Source: SHAN690 sp023262195 (GTDB lineage Bacteria; Bacteroidota; Bacteroidia; Flavobacteriales_G; Salibacteraceae). Taken from it: a stretch of DNA of 64,000 bases. The stretch's first letter is position 1. The number at the start of each line of letters is the position of its first letter. Positions 1 to 11,775 of this stretch are shown here, piece by piece. Under the pieces are notes generated by a model. That model saw only the letters and a list, made by a program, of their open reading frames with translations. It was not told the origin of the DNA and ran no database searches. The position numbers and the translations under genes are program-made. The stretch is from NCBI GenBank assembly GCA_038142005.1, contig JAYQJE010000001.1, forward strand, positions 1,224,787 to 1,288,786, in the 5' to 3' direction.

Positions 1-866
1 AACAAGGCTTTCTTTATTCCTGTGAGCTCACTTCCCTTGGCCATAATCTTGTCAAAAACCTTTTCAAGTAAGCGGGGAACGGCTGTAAAAACTTGTGGTT
101 GCACTTCGCGAATGTTGTCTCCAATAGTGTCCATAGATTCAGCGTAATAAATACTCACCCCGGTGTACATAAAGAGGTACAGCACCATACGTTCATAGAT
201 GTGACATAGCGGTAAAAAGCTCACCGCCTTGCTGTGCTCATCAACCGGAAGTCTCTCTCTTGAGCCAACTACATTGCTCACGATGTTTTGATGAGAGAGC
301 ATCACGCCCTTTGGATTACCCGTTGTTCCACTCGTATAAATAAGTGTGGCTAAATCTTCGCTATTAATTGCTGCTTTTCGGGTGTCTATTTCGGATGTTG
401 CAATTTCACTTCCGCGTTCTAAAAAGTCTTCAAAATATTCAGTGCCCTCAATTTTTTGAAATGAAATAATGTGCTTCAATGTGGGTACCCCATCCTTTAT
501 CTCATTTACCTTGGCAAGAAGCTCATCATCGCTAACGAAACAAACCTTCACTTCTGCATCATTGAAAATAAATTCATAATCAGATGGAGAAATGGTGGGA
601 TAAATAGGCACATTAATGGCGCCCGCCATCATAATGCCGATGTCAGAAATATTCCACTCGGGTCTGTTGTTTGAAATGAGCGCCACCTTATCATTGGGAT
701 TAACCCCTAATGCAACAAGCGATTTACTCACTTTCATACTCGTGTCTAGGAATTCCTGAGTTGATGTTTTCACCCATGTTCCATCGACTTTAGCACAGAG
801 CGAGTCTGATTTTGGATATGTTTTGAGTTGATACTCAGGAATTTCAAATAAGCGCTGGATTTCCAT
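1..866 (-). CDS. Long-chain fatty-acid--CoA ligase, N-terminal part (runs off window)
   Basis: Activates fatty acids to acyl-CoA through an acyl-adenylate; probably cytoplasmic or membrane-associated. The ATG is at 866-864 and the frame stays open to base 1, giving the first 288 or so residues. The adenylate-forming signature LIYTSGTTGNPKGVMLSH lies at about residues 175-192, followed by the LPLCHIYER segment typical of bacterial and eukaryotic long-chain acyl-CoA synthetases (AMP-binding family). The linker and C-terminal catalytic lysine domain lie outside the window. It is the last gene of a minus-strand run after the CAP-domain gene, with an 18-base gap. The family is clear; chain-length preference cannot be read. 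Confidence 0.93.
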   Translation of the reverse strand, partial: MEIQRLFEIPEYQLKTYPKSDSLCAKVDGTWVKTSTQEFLDTSMKVSKSLVALGVNPNDKVALISNNRPEWNISDIGIMMAGAINVPIYPTISPSDYEFIFNDAEVKVCFVSDDELLAKVNEIKDGVPTLKHIISFQKIEGTEYFEDFLERGSEIATSEIDTRKAAINSEDLATLIYTSGTTGNPKGVMLSHQNIVSNVVGSRERLPVDEHSKAVSFLPLCHIYERMVLYLFMYTGVSIYYAESMDTIGDNIREVQPQVFTAVPRLLEKVFDKIMAKGSELTGIKKAL

Positions 867-884
867 TTGATTTGACTTTAAAGG

Positions 885-1553
885 TTAGTCGCCAATTTTG
901 TTACTGGCGAAGTTTTGTACACAATTCACTCCATATCGTTTGTGAGGCTCTATTGCGACCCCAATATACCTCGAATCTGTATTAAGAATGTTTTTTCTGT
1001 GCCCCTTCGAGGGTACATTTTTATCAATTAATAGGTCAACTACAATATCAAGTGCTTTTTCTGTGCCGTAGTTGGCATTCTCATTTATTCCCGAATAGCT
1101 TTCTGATACGGCCATCATTCGCTTTTGAAATGGAGTTCCATCCGATGCATTGTGTCCTGTTCTGCCCGTTTCACCCATATCTTTAGCATGAGTTCTTGCC
1201 GCGCTGGTTAGGAGTTCGCTGGGTTCTAAGATTTTTTTGGAATCGGTGTTTTCTAGAACTTTATAAAGTTCTTTCACATCTCGATCTTTCTTAATGTCAT
1301 TATCCTTGATAAAGTCTTGTAGATAGGTTTCACTAAATACTTTGGGATTAATTCTGCACAGATTAATATAAAACACGACCTGTTTTTCTTCCTCATTCAT
1401 ATAGGTCACATCTATGGCTGAATTAGCTTTTGCTAAAGTGGTATCTGGCCACAGCGCAAATAGATCACTATCCGTTTGGGCGTTGATATTGCCCACACCG
1501 TAAAGCCAGATGAAGGCTATCGCTATACTATTGAATAATAATCCGTTCCCCAT
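885..1553 (-). CDS. Secreted CAP (SCP/PR1) domain protein
   Basis: A 222-residue protein starting with a hydrophobic signal segment (residues 5-25, ending in INAQ). The CAP fold is shown by the helix with SAARTHAKDMGETGRTGHN, then SYSGINENANYG, and the C-terminal strand GHRKNILNTDSRYIGVAIEP. These carry the His and Glu residues that line the CAP cavity. Bacterial CAP proteins are secreted or periplasmic and mostly of unknown role (suggested peptidase-like, sterol or lipid binding). Its start overlaps the end of the upstream amidohydrolase gene by 26 bases, which suggests co-transcription. The reading frame is intact. Confidence 0.87.
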   Translation of the reverse strand: MGNGLLFNSIAIAFIWLYGVGNINAQTDSDLFALWPDTTLAKANSAIDVTYMNEEEKQVVFYINLCRINPKVFSETYLQDFIKDNDIKKDRDVKELYKVLENTDSKKILEPSELLTSAARTHAKDMGETGRTGHNASDGTPFQKRMMAVSESYSGINENANYGTEKALDIVVDLLIDKNVPSKGHRKNILNTDSRYIGVAIEPHKRYGVNCVQNFASNKIGD

Positions 1554-3167
1554 TTATCCAGGTTTCCAAAACTTGCGTTGACAATATATTATCTTCTGAG
1601 CAAGTCAAAATATCTTGATTTAAAATTACCATATCAGCCACTTTTCCAGCTACTAAAGATCCTTTTTGTTTTTCTTGAAACGCAGCAATGGCCGGCCAAA
1701 TGGTGATGCCGCGCAATGCTTCTTCTCTAGACAATGCTTCACTGAAGAGATATCCCCCTTGAGGAAAGTCATTGTGATCTTTCCTTGTTACCGCAGCATA
1801 AAAGGTATTCAAAGGGCTTATGTATTCTACAGGAAAATCAGTCCCGAGTGGAATCATGCCATTTTCATCTTTTAAACTTTTTAGGCTATATGCCCAGTCT
1901 ACTCGGATAGGTCCTAGTCTGTCTTCTGCCCAATACATATCACTGGTGGCATGGGTAGGCTGCATGGAAGGCAGAATGTTGTATTCCCCAAATAGCGATC
2001 TGTCCTCGGGGTGTACGACTTGCGCATGTTCGATACGCCAACGCCTGTCATTAGTTCCACCCAAAACGCTACCCATCGCCTGGAGTGTATATCGGTTTGC
2101 TTCAGTGCCAATGCAATGAACACAAAGTTGGAAAGAATCCTGCATGCATTTTTCTGCCCACGCAGCTATGGAGTCTTTTCCGGTGATTATCAATCCTCGG
2201 TTCAATGAATCATCCGTATAAGTTTCAATAAGTCGAGCACCTCTTGATCCTAATGCACCATCAGCATACACCTTGATGGCGTAAGCGGAAAGTCTATCGG
2301 TTTTATTCGGTACTGATCAAGTGAATTGAATATGTCTGGATCAGCAGAATACATAGCATAGACTCTAATTTTCAAATCATCATTTTGATGCATTTCGTTA
2401 ATTACATTGATATTATCAATGCTTAAACCTGCATCTGTCACTGTGGTGAGGCCTTTAGATAGACAATCCTGCTCAGCTTTTTGCAATGCATATTCCGTTT
2501 GCCCTTTTGTAGGTTCTGGAATAATAACTTGAACCAAATTCATGGCCTCATCGACCAGAACACCGGTTAATTCATCTTGGGAGTCTTTTATTATGGCTCC
2601 ACCATCAATGCCTGTGGTGCTTTTGATTCCTGCGTCTCGCAGCACGTTTGTAGATGCGATTAATGCATGACCATCGACCCGTTTTAATATGATGCGCTTG
2701 TCTGGAAAAAGGCTATCCAATGTGTGGTTTGTTGGGTACTCCTTTGTATCCCAGTCGTTTTGATCCCAACCTCTGCCAAGTACCCATTCATTGTCATCAT
2801 TACTTATATAGTCTGATATGCGCTGTAATACTTCTTTCCAAGATTTTGTTCCTTTCAAATTAACCTGAGATTGGATGAGTCCATAGCCGAGGAAATGACT
2901 GTGGGCATCATTGAACCCCGGATAGATGATTCCTTGTTGAGCATCGATTTTCGTCTCCGCCAGATATTTATTGAGAATTTGATTTTCAGCACCGACCTCT
3001 ACAATCTTCCCATCGCTTATGGCAATGGCTTCAGCAATGACATTATTTTCATCAAGCGTGTAAATCTTTGCATTGTGTACTATCGTATCTACCTTCTCAG
3101 GTTCCTGGCAAGCACTCATTGCCAAAGCAACTAAGATGGCAATAGGGATTTTTGTTATTGCTTTCAT
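1528..3167 (-). CDS. Amidohydrolase-family lipoprotein (YtcJ/AepA type), frameshifted
   Basis: Predicted metal-dependent amidohydrolase, periplasmic or outer-membrane anchored: the N-terminus ends in the lipobox-like AMSAC. The N-terminal frame (3167-2250) holds the metal motif HSH in GFNDAHSHF. The C-terminal frame (2271-1528) holds ADGALGSRGARL, HCIGTEANR, RIEHAQVV and GTDFPVE, which complete the YtcJ-like active site. The two frames join if one base is restored near 2280, reading LTAIKVYADGALG; total about 545 residues, normal for the family. The ATG overlaps the end of the upstream membrane-protein frame by ATGA. Substrate unknown. The gene is probably intact in the organism. Confidence 0.88.
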
Positions 3168-4195
3168 CGCGTTCGGAAGTTAATCAAATATGGTGTTAGC
3201 GACACCAACAATAGAATTAAACCTGGAATGATGGAGCTCGGAATGAGCTGTGATATTTCTGGTAGCGGAAATTAAAGAGTAGTCAAGCCTCGCCATCGGT
3301 CGATAAGAACCGGGTTCAATTTCTAGGCTATGATTAATGAAATCATGTTGTTTTTGAACGATGTAGTTAACCAAATCAATTCCCATCAGGTGTGCCGATG
3401 CGTAGCCTAAAGCAACTATCAAAATCCAAGCGACCCATGACCTTGCCGCTCTATCAGGAAAAAGAGAAATTGCAATCAAGCCCGGCAACATACAAGCAAT
3501 AAAGTAAGGTTTGATCAGACCAGAGATAATCAATCCAACTAGACCATAAAATAATCGGGTTTGAACGGTAAAATCACCAGTTGCGGCCATCAATGTAATA
3601 CCAATTCCATAAATCAAAAGCGTTTCTTTCAATCCGCCAGACATCAACAATTGAAAAGATGGAAAGAGACAAATAATAAGTAAGGTCCACTGCCTCTGTG
3701 CTTTATTCTCTAGAATCGCTCTACATAAATAGGAGAGCCCAATTAGACCAATTGTTGAGAAAAACAAGGCATTCACTTCATAGTGACCAAGGAAAAGAAG
3801 TTGAGCAGTGAATTCACTTTGATCATCAAAATGTTGTCATTGTATAAGCCACTGTCATACGGCTTAATCCAAGCATTCATCTTGTCAAAATAGTAGCCTC
3901 GAAAAGCCACTTCATCATAAATACCAAGAATGATTTTGATGTAATCCATTGGTGCTTTTGAGAAAACGTCCGATAAAATGATGCCATCATCAAAAAATCG
4001 AAATACATCATTGAGCGATCGATCGGTATAGTAGTATGTGTAAATGGCCTGCACACAAAACGTGGCAATTACTTTAATCTGAAATAGGACTACCAACAAC
4101 CATCGATTTATACCAAGCCTTCGGCTGAGGTATAGATACAACAAGAGACAAATAAAAAACCATGGAATGGTAAAGAGTATGCCAGTCAGCAACAT
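3164..4195 (-). CDS. Multi-pass membrane protein of unknown function, two apparent frameshifts
   Basis: Frames 4195-3773 and 3776-3180 form one protein: restoring one base near 3786 gives continuous FFSLGHYEVNALFF. A second shift near 3265 changes LISATRN to LPEISQLIPSSIIPGLILL and carries the frame to a TGA at 3166-3164. That stop overlaps the next ATG as ATGA, so 3180 is probably not the native stop. The result is about 344 residues with seven or more hydrophobic segments and a conserved-looking ISGLIKPYF loop. The protein resembles the membrane protein at 35277-36672 in layout (LMSGGLKET versus LFWGGGISKD; LIKPYF versus VIKPYI). A role in surface polysaccharide or lipid-linked sugar handling is possible but unproven. 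Confidence 0.65.
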
Positions 4196-4260
4196 GGATC
4201 AAAGTAAAGACTTTGTGAATTAAATGTTCAGCATATTCCGGTGTGCCAAATGCATAAAAC

Positions 4261-4268
4261 TAATTTTG
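4261..4268 (+). promoter_or_regulatory. Bacteroidota -7 box upstream of purL
   Basis: TAATTTTG matches the Bacteroidota -7 consensus TAnnTTTG exactly and ends 17 bases before the purL ATG. No convincing TTG/TTTG -33 element sits at the expected distance, so only the -7 box supports this site. Confidence 0.5.
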
Positions 4269-4285
4269 CCGTTCAATAATTTTCG

Positions 4286-6495
4286 ATGAGCGAATACACT
4301 GAAAAAGAAGCCCTAGATGCTTCAAGCAAATTGGGACTTCTTCCCGAAGAATATGAGAAAATTAAAGGGTACTTAGGCCGCATCCCAAACTTCACGGAAT
4401 TGTCAATCTATTCGGTAATGTGGTCAGAACACTGTTCGTATAAAAACAGTATAAAGTGGCTAAAGACTCTGCCCAAAGCTGGCCCCGCTATTCTCGCTGA
4501 AGCCGGTGAAGAAAATGCTGGATTGGTTGACATTGGTGATGGCAAGGCTTGCGCCTTTAAAATAGAGTCTCATAATCACCCGAGTGCCATAGAGCCATAT
4601 CAGGGTGCGGCTACGGGAGTTGGAGGTATCAATAGAGATATTTTTACAATGGGGGCGAGACCAATTGCCCAGTTGAATAGCTTACGATTTGGTGACCCAA
4701 AAGAGGAACGAACCAAATGGCTACTAGAAGGAGTCTGCATTTGGTATTCCGGTAGTCGGTGGTGAGGTGTATTTCGATAAATCATACAACCAAAATCCAC
4801 TCGTCAATGCTATGTCCGTAGGGATTGTGGATATTGATAAAACAATATCAGCAACATCACATGGAGTAGGAAACCCAGTGTTTATTGTGGGATCGAGCAC
4901 AGGAAAAGACGGCATACATGGAGCCACTTTTGCATCTGGAGATTTGTCAGATGATAGTGCGGATGACCTTCCATCAGTGCAAGTAGGCGACCCATTTCAA
5001 GAGAAGCTTTTTGCTTGAAGCATCGTTAGAATTGGCCAATACCGATGCAATTATTGGTATGCAAGACATGGGAGCGGCTGGCATAACATGCAGTAGCTCA
5101 GAAATGTCAGCAAAAGGAGGTTGTGGAATGGACATCTGGTTAGATAAGGTGCCAACGCGCCAAGAAGGAATGCTTCCGTTCGAAATTCTATTGAGCGAAT
5201 CACAAGAGCGCATGCTAGTTGTAGTGAAGAAGGGTCGAGAAAATGAAGTGATCGAAATTTTCAATAAGTGGGACTTGAATTGTGTGCAGATTGGTGAGGT
5301 TACTGAGGGTGACACACTTCGTTATTTTATGAATGGTCAACTAACAGCAGAAGTATCGGCTGATTCTCTGGTGCTTGGTGGTGGAGCACCTGTTTATGAA
5401 AGAGATTACAAGGAGCCAACTTATATACAAGCAGTTAAGGCGTTTAATCAAGACGATATCGCAGAACCGACCAACTTGGTCGAAGTGGCTAAATCATTGT
5501 TAGGCCATGTCAACGTTGCATCAAAAGATTGGGTTACCGATCAATACGATTCAATGGTAGGGACCATCAACATGGGCACAAATAGTGCTTCCGATGCTGG
5601 CATTGTTAACATTAAAGGAAGTGACAAGGCATTGGCAGTAACCGTAGATTGCAATGCACGCTACGTGTATGCCGATCCTGAAAATGGCTGTGCAATAGCG
5701 GTTGCAGAGGCAGCAAGAAATATTGTTTGTTCTGGAGGTCGACCTTCAGCAATCACAAACTGCTTGAACTTTGGCAATCCGTATAGCCCCGAGGCGTATT
5801 GGCAATTTGTTGGGGCGATTAAAGGGATGTCAAAAGCGTGTGAAAGATTTGAAACGCCCGTTACTGGGGGTAATGTTAGCTTTTACAATCAAAGTACCAT
5901 AGATGGAGTCACCGTTCCAGTGCTACCCACACCAACGATTGGTATGATTGGAATTATTGAAAGTAAAAAACACATAACCCCATTATCCTTTCAGAAAAAG
6001 AATCAAAAGATTTATATGTTAGGGAATCATTGTAAGGGTATTGAGAGTTCACAGTACTTAATACAATATCACCAAATTGAGAATAGCCCGGCTCCCGAGT
6101 TTGACCTAGAAATAGAGCATAAGATGCAGCAAGTGTTGCTGGAGTCAATACAAAACGGTTTCGTTTCCGCTGCGCACGATATTTCAGACGGAGGACTGCT
6201 CAATACCTTGATTGAAATGACATTTGGCAATCATATCGGGTTTGAAGTATCAATTGAGGTTGATACTAGAATGGACGCAGCTCTGTTTGGTGAGTCTCAA
6301 TCTCGGGTTGTGGTAGCCATAGATGAGGATAAGGTTGACAAATTTGAAGCACATCTCAGGGCGAGTAATCAAGCTTTTGTAAAGCTTGGTAAAACTGTGG
6401 GTGATGGTTGCTTGATCAACTCAGTTAATTATGGACAAATAAGTGAGTTTAGGAATATTTCAAAATCCGCATTATCGAAGCTCATGGCCAATTGA
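4286..6495 (+). CDS. purL: Phosphoribosylformylglycinamidine synthase subunit PurL (small type), frameshifted
   Basis: Converts FGAR, glutamine-derived ammonia and ATP to FGAM in purine synthesis, normally together with PurQ and PurS. Evidence includes MWSEHCSYKNS near the N-terminus, FKIESHNHPSAIEPYQGAATG, GGEVYFDKSYNQNPLVNAM, IGMQDMGAAGI, PVTGGNVSFYN and SAAHDISDGGL, in the order of the small PurL (about 740 residues). Two lesions are seen. Near 4736 the text passes from EGV straight to AFGIPVVGGE, lacking about nine conserved codons (26 bases). At the T5 run 5008-5012 one extra T breaks FQEKLLLEAS. The gene is essential for de novo purine synthesis and single copy in most genomes, so both lesions are suspect. 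Confidence 0.95.
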
Positions 6496-6515
6496 TCATA
6501 CCTTAATGATGATCC

Positions 6516-6542
6516 AAAAAAAGGGGCTTTTAGCCCCTTTTT
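6516..6542. terminator. Bidirectional intrinsic terminator between purL and the T9SS gene
   Basis: A run of seven A, then GGGGCT, a short loop, AGCCCC and a run of T. The A-tract/T-tract symmetry lets it end transcription of purL from the left and of the convergent T9SS-protein gene from the right. Confidence 0.85.
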
Positions 6543-6566
6543 CGTTTTTATAAATGCAGTCGATAC

Positions 6567-9095
6567 TTAATGCGATACTACCAAGGGCCTCGAGTACTCA
6601 TATTGATTTACTCGAATCTTGGTTATGTATGTGCCATTGGCAAGATCACCAACATACATAGTTCCCCTAGTCGTTCCTACAGGGTGATTGTAAGTTCTGA
6701 TCATTCTGCCACTTAAGTCGATAAGATCAATATTGATTTCGCCTATAGCCTCAGACTTAGTCTCGACAAATACAAAATCCTTAGAAGGATTTGGATAAAT
6801 TGAGTAGTGATCAGCTATCGCATCTGGAACACCTAGTACGTTCACGTTAATACTGTCACATGTGGTATCCGAACCGCATACGTTACTTACATATTGGCAA
6901 ACGTCAAATGTTCTTCTTGACATAAACCAGTGTCTAGGGCTCCTTAGTGTGCTTATGGCACTGTCACTAAACACCCACAACCATTCTTCAGCATTGATAG
7001 AGCTATCAATAAATGTAACCTCGTTTGCTATTTGTTCATAGCTAAATCCACCAGTGGGAGGCACAGGCAAATTATGAACTTGAGATGCAACACAAGCACC
7101 ATCTCCGTCATCGTTTAAGGTCCATCCTTGATATACTACACTTAACTGAACATCATATGGTCCTACATTTTGAAATGAATGCACCGCATCCACAGTGTTT
7201 TGTAAAGGTGTTCCATCATTAAAATTCCATGTAAATGCGTCAGCCGAACTTCCATTGAATGATATAGTGTTGTACTGAGGATCTCTTAAAATCGGTGATG
7301 AGGCATCCAACAGGTTAACATTTTGTTGATTAAGCATGCACTCAAAGTCGAATGTGAAATTCGCGTTTAGGTTAAACTCTATCAGGGGTTCAATCAAAAC
7401 GTCAGCATTACATGCAGCTCCTCCACAACTAAATAAGGCAACAGACGCTGGAGTAACCCAAGTGGAGTCATTCACCTTCCCTATCGCTCTAAAGTCATTT
7501 TGACCGTCATTGGCTGCCCAGTCATTCATGGCAATGCTTATTGGAGTAGTGCTATCATATTCGATTGTTAGAATATAATCATCCTTGATATTTACAGGTC
7601 TATTAAATATGGCCGTATATCGAATCGTGTCGCTGTAATTGGAATCAACTTCCAGCTTATTAATATAAACTTCTGATTCAGCCAGTGGCCCTAAAGTGTC
7701 AGGAAACCCATTTACATCCTTATAAATATAACAAGCCACCGGATAGGCATCTCTGAAAAGACCATTATGATTTGCGTAAAAAGAAAATCCATGCACAATT
7801 ATTGATTGAGGAGCCCTAAATTTCTGACCCAAACCAAATAATCTTCCTGGGTTTTCTGGCTTTAAGGCCTTCATTCTGGTATTGGTCCCTCTTGCAGCAG
7901 CGTATCTTACGCTGTCTTTACCACAATTCAAAGCCGTATTCGTGGCTACCGCAACGTTTTTACATTTTTCTACCTCGCCACAAGAGGTTTGCATAGTTTG
8001 ACATACCCAATAGGTACCTGGTTCGAAGTACTTATGCTTCGGGTCTTCGCTAGAGCTCGTGTTCCCATCACCAAAATCATATTGGATATTCGAGAAGAGT
8101 CCAAATGTTTCGTTGGTAAAGTTGACTTCTAGATTATTAGTTGTGTAAGAAAAATCTTGAAATGGCTTTTCCTTAATAATTTGAGTTGCACTGCTTTCAC
8201 AGAGTTGGCTGCCTACCTGTCCTGACCAATTTAACATCCGAACTTTTTGAACGACCACATACGGGCCATCTGTTGGATAGAAGTGAGAGGGGTTAATCGC
8301 CTCTTCGATCACCCCATCACCATAATTCCATCTTTGTCTAAGATTTAAATTAAAGAATGCATTTCTATTATACATGCGACTATCAACAATTGGAGCTCCA
8401 GTATTGAAGAAGTCCACCGTATCCCCTAATTCGTTGAATAAGCATTCGGGATCAGTGGTGAATCCAGCGTTTATATTGTATTGTACAAATGGTTCTATAA
8501 AGAAGTCAGCGTCAAACTGCACTGAGTCTGGATAATAGTTGTATGATTTTATCCAACTTGCACCCTGTCTCACTCCACTTAGCCACTCTTTATCACCGTC
8601 ACCAGATGCTACAGTGTCTATATTATTGTGTAAAATGGCAAAGTCGGGAGCCGTAGGGTCTGCAGATACCACCACCACATATGGATCATCTATACTAACT
8701 GAATTCCAAGTTACGTCAACTGCATATGATTGTAGAGGACCATTTAGGGAGTCTGGAATGGTTAATGTACCAGTTCCTGATGCTAAAATGTTTTGGCTTG
8801 GTACACTATCTACATTCGCCCTGTAAAGAGTCACAGTGATAGGCATGGTTACTCCGCCTACAGTGTCAATCTTCCAACCAAAGAAACGAGCGCCTGAGAT
8901 TTTCATTTCTTGTGGGCATTCATAATACTGGAAAGCAGCTGATGTCTCAAGCGGATCCAATATTAAAGTATCAATAGCAGAAGTTTTGGCTTGTGCGTAT
9001 TCTATTGTATCTGGGGGACACGTAGCTCTCTGTGCTACAATATTAGAGAAGGTGCCCGAAATTAAGGCAATTGCGAATAAGGTTTTCCTAAACAT
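6567..9095 (-). CDS. Secreted PKD-repeat protein with T9SS type A sorting domain
   Basis: An 842-residue secreted protein. Signal peptide at residues 1-21 (cleavage after IVAQ). Two long homologous modules follow, about residues 25-390 and 391-690. Each has a jelly-roll-like part ending in FIEPFVQYNINAGF or LIEPLIEFNLNANF, then a PKD-like part (FGDGNTSSSEDPKHKYFEPG; WNFNDGTPLQNTVDAVHSF). A third PKD-like unit precedes the C-terminal sorting domain (YSIYPNPSKDF ... LVVSH, last 75 residues or so), the signal for T9SS export and cell-surface attachment. No catalytic motif is visible, so an adhesive or structural role is likely. It is convergent with purL and shares its terminator. Confidence 0.9.
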   Translation of the reverse strand: MFRKTLFAIALISGTFSNIVAQRATCPPDTIEYAQAKTSAIDTLILDPLETSAAFQYYECPQEMKISGARFFGWKIDTVGGVTMPITVTLYRANVDSVPSQNILASGTGTLTIPDSLNGPLQSYAVDVTWNSVSIDDPYVVVVSADPTAPDFAILHNNIDTVASGDGDKEWLSGVRQGASWIKSYNYYPDSVQFDADFFIEPFVQYNINAGFTTDPECLFNELGDTVDFFNTGAPIVDSRMYNRNAFFNLNLRQRWNYGDGVIEEAINPSHFYPTDGPYVVVQKVRMLNWSGQVGSQLCESSATQIIKEKPFQDFSYTTNNLEVNFTNETFGLFSNIQYDFGDGNTSSSEDPKHKYFEPGTYWVCQTMQTSCGEVEKCKNVAVATNTALNCGKDSVRYAAARGTNTRMKALKPENPGRLFGLGQKFRAPQSIIVHGFSFYANHNGLFRDAYPVACYIYKDVNGFPDTLGPLAESEVYINKLEVDSNYSDTIRYTAIFNRPVNIKDDYILTIEYDSTTPISIAMNDWAANDGQNDFRAIGKVNDSTWVTPASVALFSCGGAACNADVLIEPLIEFNLNANFTFDFECMLNQQNVNLLDASSPILRDPQYNTISFNGSSADAFTWNFNDGTPLQNTVDAVHSFQNVGPYDVQLSVVYQGWTLNDDGDGACVASQVHNLPVPPTGGFSYEQIANEVTFIDSSINAEEWLWVFSDSAISTLRSPRHWFMSRRTFDVCQYVSNVCGSDTTCDSINVNVLGVPDAIADHYSIYPNPSKDFVFVETKSEAIGEINIDLIDLSGRMIRTYNHPVGTTRGTMYVGDLANGTYITKIRVNQYEYSRPLVVSH

Positions 9096-9237
9096 ATATA
9101 TTGATGTCTTTACAAGAATCGGTTAGACGTTGAGCAAGTTCTATAAGTTGACTCAAGGCGGTAAATTTATGCAAATTAGAGATTGTAGTCTACAGTCTCA
9201 TATTCAACATATTTGTATCTGTTTAAAGCATACGAAA

Positions 9238-9915
9238 ATGAAAGCTATTGTAACGGGTGTGTCAAGAGGTATTGGAAAGTCATTAATACAGCAATTTTTG
9301 GGTAGAGGAATATCCTGTATTGGTATTACAAGATCTCGAGACAACTTAAGTCCAACATTTTTGGAAAATGAGAACTTTCAATATATTGAATGGCGCGATC
9401 TATCTACAGAAGCGTTGGTTATAGAAAACCTGAGATTGCTTTCAAATGCTGACATACTTATAAATAATGCCGCAGATATTTTAGTGAAGCCAGTAATTGA
9501 AACTGAAGATGAAGATTTAAGTAGCCTGTATCAAACAAACCTAATAGCACCATATAGTCTTATAAGACATATGTATAGACATGGTTTGTTTAATTCCGGA
9601 GCGCACATTATAAACATTAGTAGCATGGGTGGGTTTCAGGGAGCTGCTAAATTCCCGGGTCTGTCAGCATATTCTATATCTAAAGCTGCGCTTGTGGCTA
9701 TGACAGAATCAATGGCCATTGAGTTGAGTGATGTGAGCGTCAATTGTTTATGTTTAGGCGCAGTACAAACAGAGATGCTGAGCAAGGCATTTCCGAACTA
9801 CAAATCAGAAATTTCTGACGCTCAAATGGCTGAGTTCATTATCAATTTCGCCACTACTGATTCAAAACTGATGTCTGGTTGTATAATACCAGTAAAAAAA
9901 TTAGACCCAAAATGA
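9238..9915 (+). CDS. SDR-family oxidoreductase
   Basis: A classical short-chain dehydrogenase of 225 residues. TGVSRGIG at residues 5-12 binds the nucleotide, INNAAD stabilises the central sheet, and NISSMGGFQG with YSISK provides Ser, Tyr and Lys of the catalytic set. I place the start at ATG 9238 (MKAIVTGVSRGIG), because the in-frame extension to 9130 adds 36 residues without SDR character and the glycine motif should begin within a few residues. It is monocistronic, followed by the rRNA promoter region. Substrate unknown. Confidence 0.88.
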   Translation: MKAIVTGVSRGIGKSLIQQFLGRGISCIGITRSRDNLSPTFLENENFQYIEWRDLSTEALVIENLRLLSNADILINNAADILVKPVIETEDEDLSSLYQTNLIAPYSLIRHMYRHGLFNSGAHIINISSMGGFQGAAKFPGLSAYSISKAALVAMTESMAIELSDVSVNCLCLGAVQTEMLSKAFPNYKSEISDAQMAEFIINFATTDSKLMSGCIIPVKKLDPK

Positions 9916-9998
9916 AGTATTAATCTGTTGATATTTAGTGATTTAGGGTGAGTCTTAAAATTAAAATGAAAAAAAATCAAATATTTTTCAGCCAAGGC

Positions 9999-10028
9999 TT
10001 GCGCATAGTCAAAATGACTTTATATTTG
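9999..10028 (+). promoter_or_regulatory. rRNA operon promoter, Bacteroidota type
   Basis: TTG at 9999-10001 and TATATTTG at 10021-10028 are 19 bases apart and fit the Bacteroidota -33 (TTTG/TTG) and -7 (TAnnTTTG) pattern. The 16S gene starts about 100 bases downstream. The AT-rich tract just upstream (about 9958-9988) could act as an UP-like element. Confidence 0.75.
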
Positions 10029-10050
10029 CGCTCCCTTTCAAACAAGGGGT

Positions 10051-10061
10051 AGTTCTTTGAA
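10051..10061 (+). promoter_or_regulatory. boxA-like antitermination site in rRNA leader
   Basis: AGTTCTTTGAA in the 16S leader resembles the boxA element bound by NusB/NusE. The same 11 bases occur before the 23S gene at 12091-12101, which supports a shared antitermination role. Confidence 0.6.
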
Positions 10062-10067
10062 CAGATT

Positions 10068-10085
10068 GAAAAGAAAAAGCCAGCA
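10068..10085 (+). other. 5' arm of 16S rRNA processing stem
   Basis: GAAAAGAAAAAGCCAGCA pairs with TGCTGGCTTCTTTTC at 11679-11693, with a two-base bulge, bringing the two ends of the 16S precursor together. This is the usual RNase III-type processing stem of bacterial rRNA operons. Confidence 0.7.
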
Positions 10086-10130
10086 TGTTATCCTCGGGAT
10101 TTACATCTGATTGTCAATATTAATTTTATA

Positions 10131-11655
<1,525 letters not shown>

Positions 11656-11775
11656 AGAGAAAGTGCAATCGATAATTGTGCTGGCTTCTTTTCATTCTTA
11701 TAATACTTCTGAGTTGAAGATCCCGAATCCCATTTCAGGGAATATCAGTAAGGCTCGGACTCAGGATTTTATCCC

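Noticed and set aside
1666..2208. Overlapping plus-strand frames opposite the amidohydrolase gene.
   Set aside because: Shadows of the minus-strand gene without family features; similar shadows elsewhere were left out.
4700..5020. Programmed ribosomal frameshifting in purL.
   Set aside because: One break removes about 26 bases, which frameshifting cannot explain, and purL is not known to be recoded. Similar slips affect many unrelated genes in the window.
9130..9237. N-terminal extension of the SDR gene.
   Set aside because: The extension lacks SDR features, and the nucleotide motif belongs within a few residues of the true start at 9238.
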